This document shows, piece by piece, positions 5,134 through 6,830 of a stretch of 6,830 nucleotides of DNA (the stretch's first letter is position 1; each line of letters starts with the position of its first letter). The stretch is from Methanosarcinales archaeon ex4572_44. GTDB taxonomy: Archaea > Halobacteriota > Methanosarcinia > Methanosarcinales > EX4572-44. The notes beneath the pieces were generated by a model. The model had not been told where the DNA came from, searched no databases, and saw nothing but the letters and a program-made list of their open reading frames with translations. Both the position numbers and the translations under genes were made by a program. The stretch spans positions 1-6,830 of the forward strand of contig NJEL02000076.1 in assembly GCA_002254825.2 (NCBI GenBank), given 5' to 3'.

Positions 5134-5154
5134 GTCAAGTACCAAGTACTTGAC
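5134..5154. repeat. Inverted repeat GTCAAGTAC-CAA-GTACTTGAC
   Basis: The 9-bp arms are perfect around a 3-nt spacer. The half-site is partly repeated just downstream (CAAGTC at 5159-5164). It lies about 150 bp upstream of the aRF1 promoter. The symmetric shape suits a dimeric DNA-binding protein. Confidence 0.6.
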
Positions 5155-5287
5155 CAAACAAGTCAAAACGACCCTTAACCCCTGGTTTTTCCAAATACAT
5201 TTTCTTGATATTTCAGTAGAGCAAAGTGTCAAAGTTAGGTTAAGAAGAATTTTTCTGCTCTTGTCCCGCGAAGTGCTGTTTGGGGAA

Positions 5288-5407
5288 TTGTTTATTTAGT
5301 ATAGGTTGAATAGCTGTTGTTTGTCATGGTTTAGTGGTGTTCTGTTTTGATCTGTTTGGTTTGCCCTGGCATGTCTTTGTCTGTTTGATTTGGTTTTGGT
5401 GATTTGT
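5288..5407 (+). promoter_or_regulatory. aRF1 promoter and long G/T-rich leader with two tiny upstream ORFs
   Basis: TTGTTTATTTAGTATAG (5289-5305) is a plausible TATA region. The following 100 bases are almost devoid of A and C. They contain two minimal ATG frames: ATG-GTT-TAG at 5326-5334 and MSLSV ending in TGA at 5371-5388. A leader of about 80 nt is unusual in an archaeon, where short leaders are common. Confidence 0.4.
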
Positions 5408-6652
5408 TTGGAGGAGTTTGAAGCTCGTAGGAAGTATGAGTTTAAGAAACAGCTTGAGGCTTTGCGGGAAAAGCGTGGCAGGGGCACTGAGTTGATCTCG
5501 CTCTATATTCCGCATGATAAGCAGCTCTCTGATGTTACATCCCAGTTGAAGGAGGAGTATGGGCAAGCTTCGAATATTAAATCGCGGTTGACGCGTACGA
5601 ACGTGTTGAGTGCCCTTGATTCACTACTATCGAGGCTCAGGTACATGAAGGGGGCGCCTGAGAATGGTGTTGTTATATTCACTGGTGCAGTTGATGTTGG
5701 CGCTGACAAGACGGATATGCAGACTGTGATAATTGAGCCTCCTGAGCCTCTTCCATTGTATAAGTATCATTGTGATTCAGATTTCTTTTTGGAACCTCTT
5801 GAGGAGATGTTGACGGATAAGAAGACTTTTGGATTGATTGTGCTTGATAGGCGGGAGGCAACGATCGGTCTCTTGCAGGGTACGCATATTGAGTCGTTGA
5901 GGCATCTCACGTCAGCAGTTCCTGGTAAGCAGCGGAAGGGTGGGCAGAGTTCACGACGGTTCCAGCAATTGCGATTGATAGCCATAAATGAGTTTTATAC
6001 TCGTATTGGTGAGCGTGCAGATGAGGTTTTTCTCCCGATCGAACGAAAGGATCTTGAAGGGATTATAATTGGCGGGCCGTCACCCACGAAGGAAGAGTTC
6101 AGGGAGGGCGAGTATCTCCACCATGAGATGCAGCAGAAGATACTTGGCTTGGTTGACACTTCGTATACCGACGAGTCTGGGTTGTATGAGCTTGTTGAGA
6201 ATGCAGGGGATATTCTCGAAGGGCTTGACATAATGAGAGAGAAGGGGTATATGCAGCGCTTCATGAAGGAGCTTGTTAAGGATAAAGGGAGGGCGTCGTA
6301 CGGTGTAGACCAGGTGAAGGGAAATCTTGGGATGGGTGCGGTTGAGACTCTGCTCTTATCAGAGGGGTTGAGGAAGGTCAGGGTATCTGTGGTCTGTTCG
6401 AGTTGTGGTCGTGAAGAGAGTATAATCATCGTGAAAAGGCCTGGTGAGGATATTGATACATTGGTCTGCAGGGGTTGTGGTGAAACTGTGAATGTGAAGG
6501 AAGTGGTTGATGTTGTGGAAGAGTTATCAGAGATTGCAGATCAGATGAACACGGAAGTTGTTTTCATTTCTACAGATTTTGAAGAAGGCGATCAATTGTT
6601 GAATGCATTCGGGGGAGTTGCTGGAATATTACGATATTACACAGGCATATAA
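5408..6652 (+). CDS. prf1: Peptide chain release factor aRF1
   Basis: aRF1 recognises all three stop codons in the ribosomal A site and triggers peptide release. Numbering from TTG 5408 (414 residues, normal for the family), domain 1 has the stop-reading motifs NIKS (56-59) and YxCxxxF (YHCDSDF, 120-126). Domain 2 has the catalytic GGQ (178-180) in GKQRKGGQSSRRFQQLR. The ribosome-facing segment IIIGGPSPTKEEF follows. Domain 3 has the zinc-finger minidomain Cys 330, 333, 354 and 357, and ends with VFISTDFEEGDQLLNAFGG and ILRYYTGI. There is no ATG; TTG 5408 gives the family's usual spacing of about nine residues before KYEFKK. GTG 5399 or TTG 5390 would add three or six residues. No clear ribosome site precedes it. 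It is the one long gene in the window with no sign of damage. DUF99 follows after 3 bp. Confidence 0.93.
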   Translation: MEEFEARRKYEFKKQLEALREKRGRGTELISLYIPHDKQLSDVTSQLKEEYGQASNIKSRLTRTNVLSALDSLLSRLRYMKGAPENGVVIFTGAVDVGADKTDMQTVIIEPPEPLPLYKYHCDSDFFLEPLEEMLTDKKTFGLIVLDRREATIGLLQGTHIESLRHLTSAVPGKQRKGGQSSRRFQQLRLIAINEFYTRIGERADEVFLPIERKDLEGIIIGGPSPTKEEFREGEYLHHEMQQKILGLVDTSYTDESGLYELVENAGDILEGLDIMREKGYMQRFMKELVKDKGRASYGVDQVKGNLGMGAVETLLLSEGLRKVRVSVVCSSCGREESIIIVKRPGEDIDTLVCRGCGETVNVKEVVDVVEELSEIADQMNTEVVFISTDFEEGDQLLNAFGGVAGILRYYTGI

Positions 6653-6655
6653 CTG

Positions 6656-6830
6656 ATGAACTCGAGATTTGCTGTCAAGCCAGAGATACGTTTGCTCGGG
6701 GTGGATGATTCGTTCCTATCGAGAAAAGAGGTGCTTGTGGTCGGAACTGTCTTCAGAGGCGGGGAGTGGCTGGACGGTGTGGTGCGCACAACGATCACGA
6801 GGGACGGGATGAATGCTACAGAGCGGCTGG
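6656..6830 (+). CDS. DUF99 (UPF0215) family protein, start only
   Basis: Fifty-eight residues are visible before the window ends. RFAVKPEIRLLGVDDS, VLVVGTVFRGGEWLDGV and TTITRDGMNAT match the N-terminus of DUF99, an archaeal family with an RNase H-like fold related to endonuclease V. Its biological role is not settled. The acidic residues in GVDDS are at the expected first-strand position for that fold. ATG 6656 lies 3 bp after the aRF1 stop without an evident ribosome site, so translation is probably coupled to aRF1. Confidence 0.8.
   Translation, partial: MNSRFAVKPEIRLLGVDDSFLSRKEVLVVGTVFRGGEWLDGVVRTTITRDGMNATERL

Larger units (their letters stand above)
4935..5289. other. Gene-free stretch with two perfect inverted repeats
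   Basis: No intact gene is visible on either strand. Short open frames such as the one spelling FYDSQNRFAFANRSRIDTLI are interrupted and not recognisable. The region lies between the exporter remnant and the aRF1 promoter and holds the hairpins listed separately. It may be debris of the exporter gene. Confidence 0.5.

Noticed and set aside
5995..6429. Minus-strand frame of 144 codons
   Set aside because: Antisense of aRF1 domains 2-3, which match the family closely.
1..6830. CRISPR array, tRNA or rRNA gene
   Set aside because: No regularly spaced repeats and no cloverleaf or rRNA-like stretches were seen on either strand; I could not run a covariance-model search.

Overview
The window looks like a piece of a euryarchaeal genome from the methanogen / anaerobic methane- or alkane-oxidiser group (Methanomicrobia-like). 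The evidence is an archaeal release factor aRF1 with the GKQRKGGQS..RFQQLR signature typical of Methanosarcina relatives, an archaeal UPF0179 protein, an archaeal DUF99 protein, BRE/TATA-type promoters, and above all a methanogenesis marker 9 domain. That domain has eight cysteines spread over exactly 69 residues, fused to a NifR3/Dus-like TIM barrel. Species cannot be named from sequence alone.

Layout. 1-370: small two-helix membrane protein with a Pro/Thr stalk, split by a frame change at a 7-T run. 370-620: no convincing intact gene; a possible coding remnant and an operator-like repeat. 640-1180: a type II toxin-antitoxin pair (AbrB/MazE-like antitoxin, RelE-like toxin) with an internal deletion in the antitoxin and two frame breaks in the toxin. 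1201-4580, minus strand, read right to left: Hsp20-like protein, UPF0179 protein, MMP9 (Dus-like barrel plus marker 9 domain), CitG-like protein and DUF447 protein. The last gene has no ATG/GTG/TTG start and so is easily missed; it was recovered by translating the frame. 4700-5300: a truncated RND/MMPL exporter start followed by about 470 bp without an intact gene but with two perfect inverted repeats. 5408-6830, plus strand: intact aRF1 and the start of a DUF99 gene.

Functionally, the MMP9-CitG-DUF447 run is the most interesting block. CitG-like and DUF447 proteins are uncharacterised in archaea, but homologues of both are reported in tetrahydromethanopterin/methanofuran-linked C1 gene clusters of methylotrophic bacteria. 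With MMP9, they suggest a cofactor or C1-metabolism module. aRF1 and DUF99 form a separate housekeeping unit.

A striking feature of the whole window is how many recognisable families carry small lesions: frame changes, internal deletions, lost termini, or two neighbouring genes fused by loss of their junction. This affects at least seven loci, while aRF1 is intact. Either this is a decaying chromosomal region or the assembly has indel/deletion errors; read mapping would separate the two. All family assignments are from my own reading of the translations; no database search was run.
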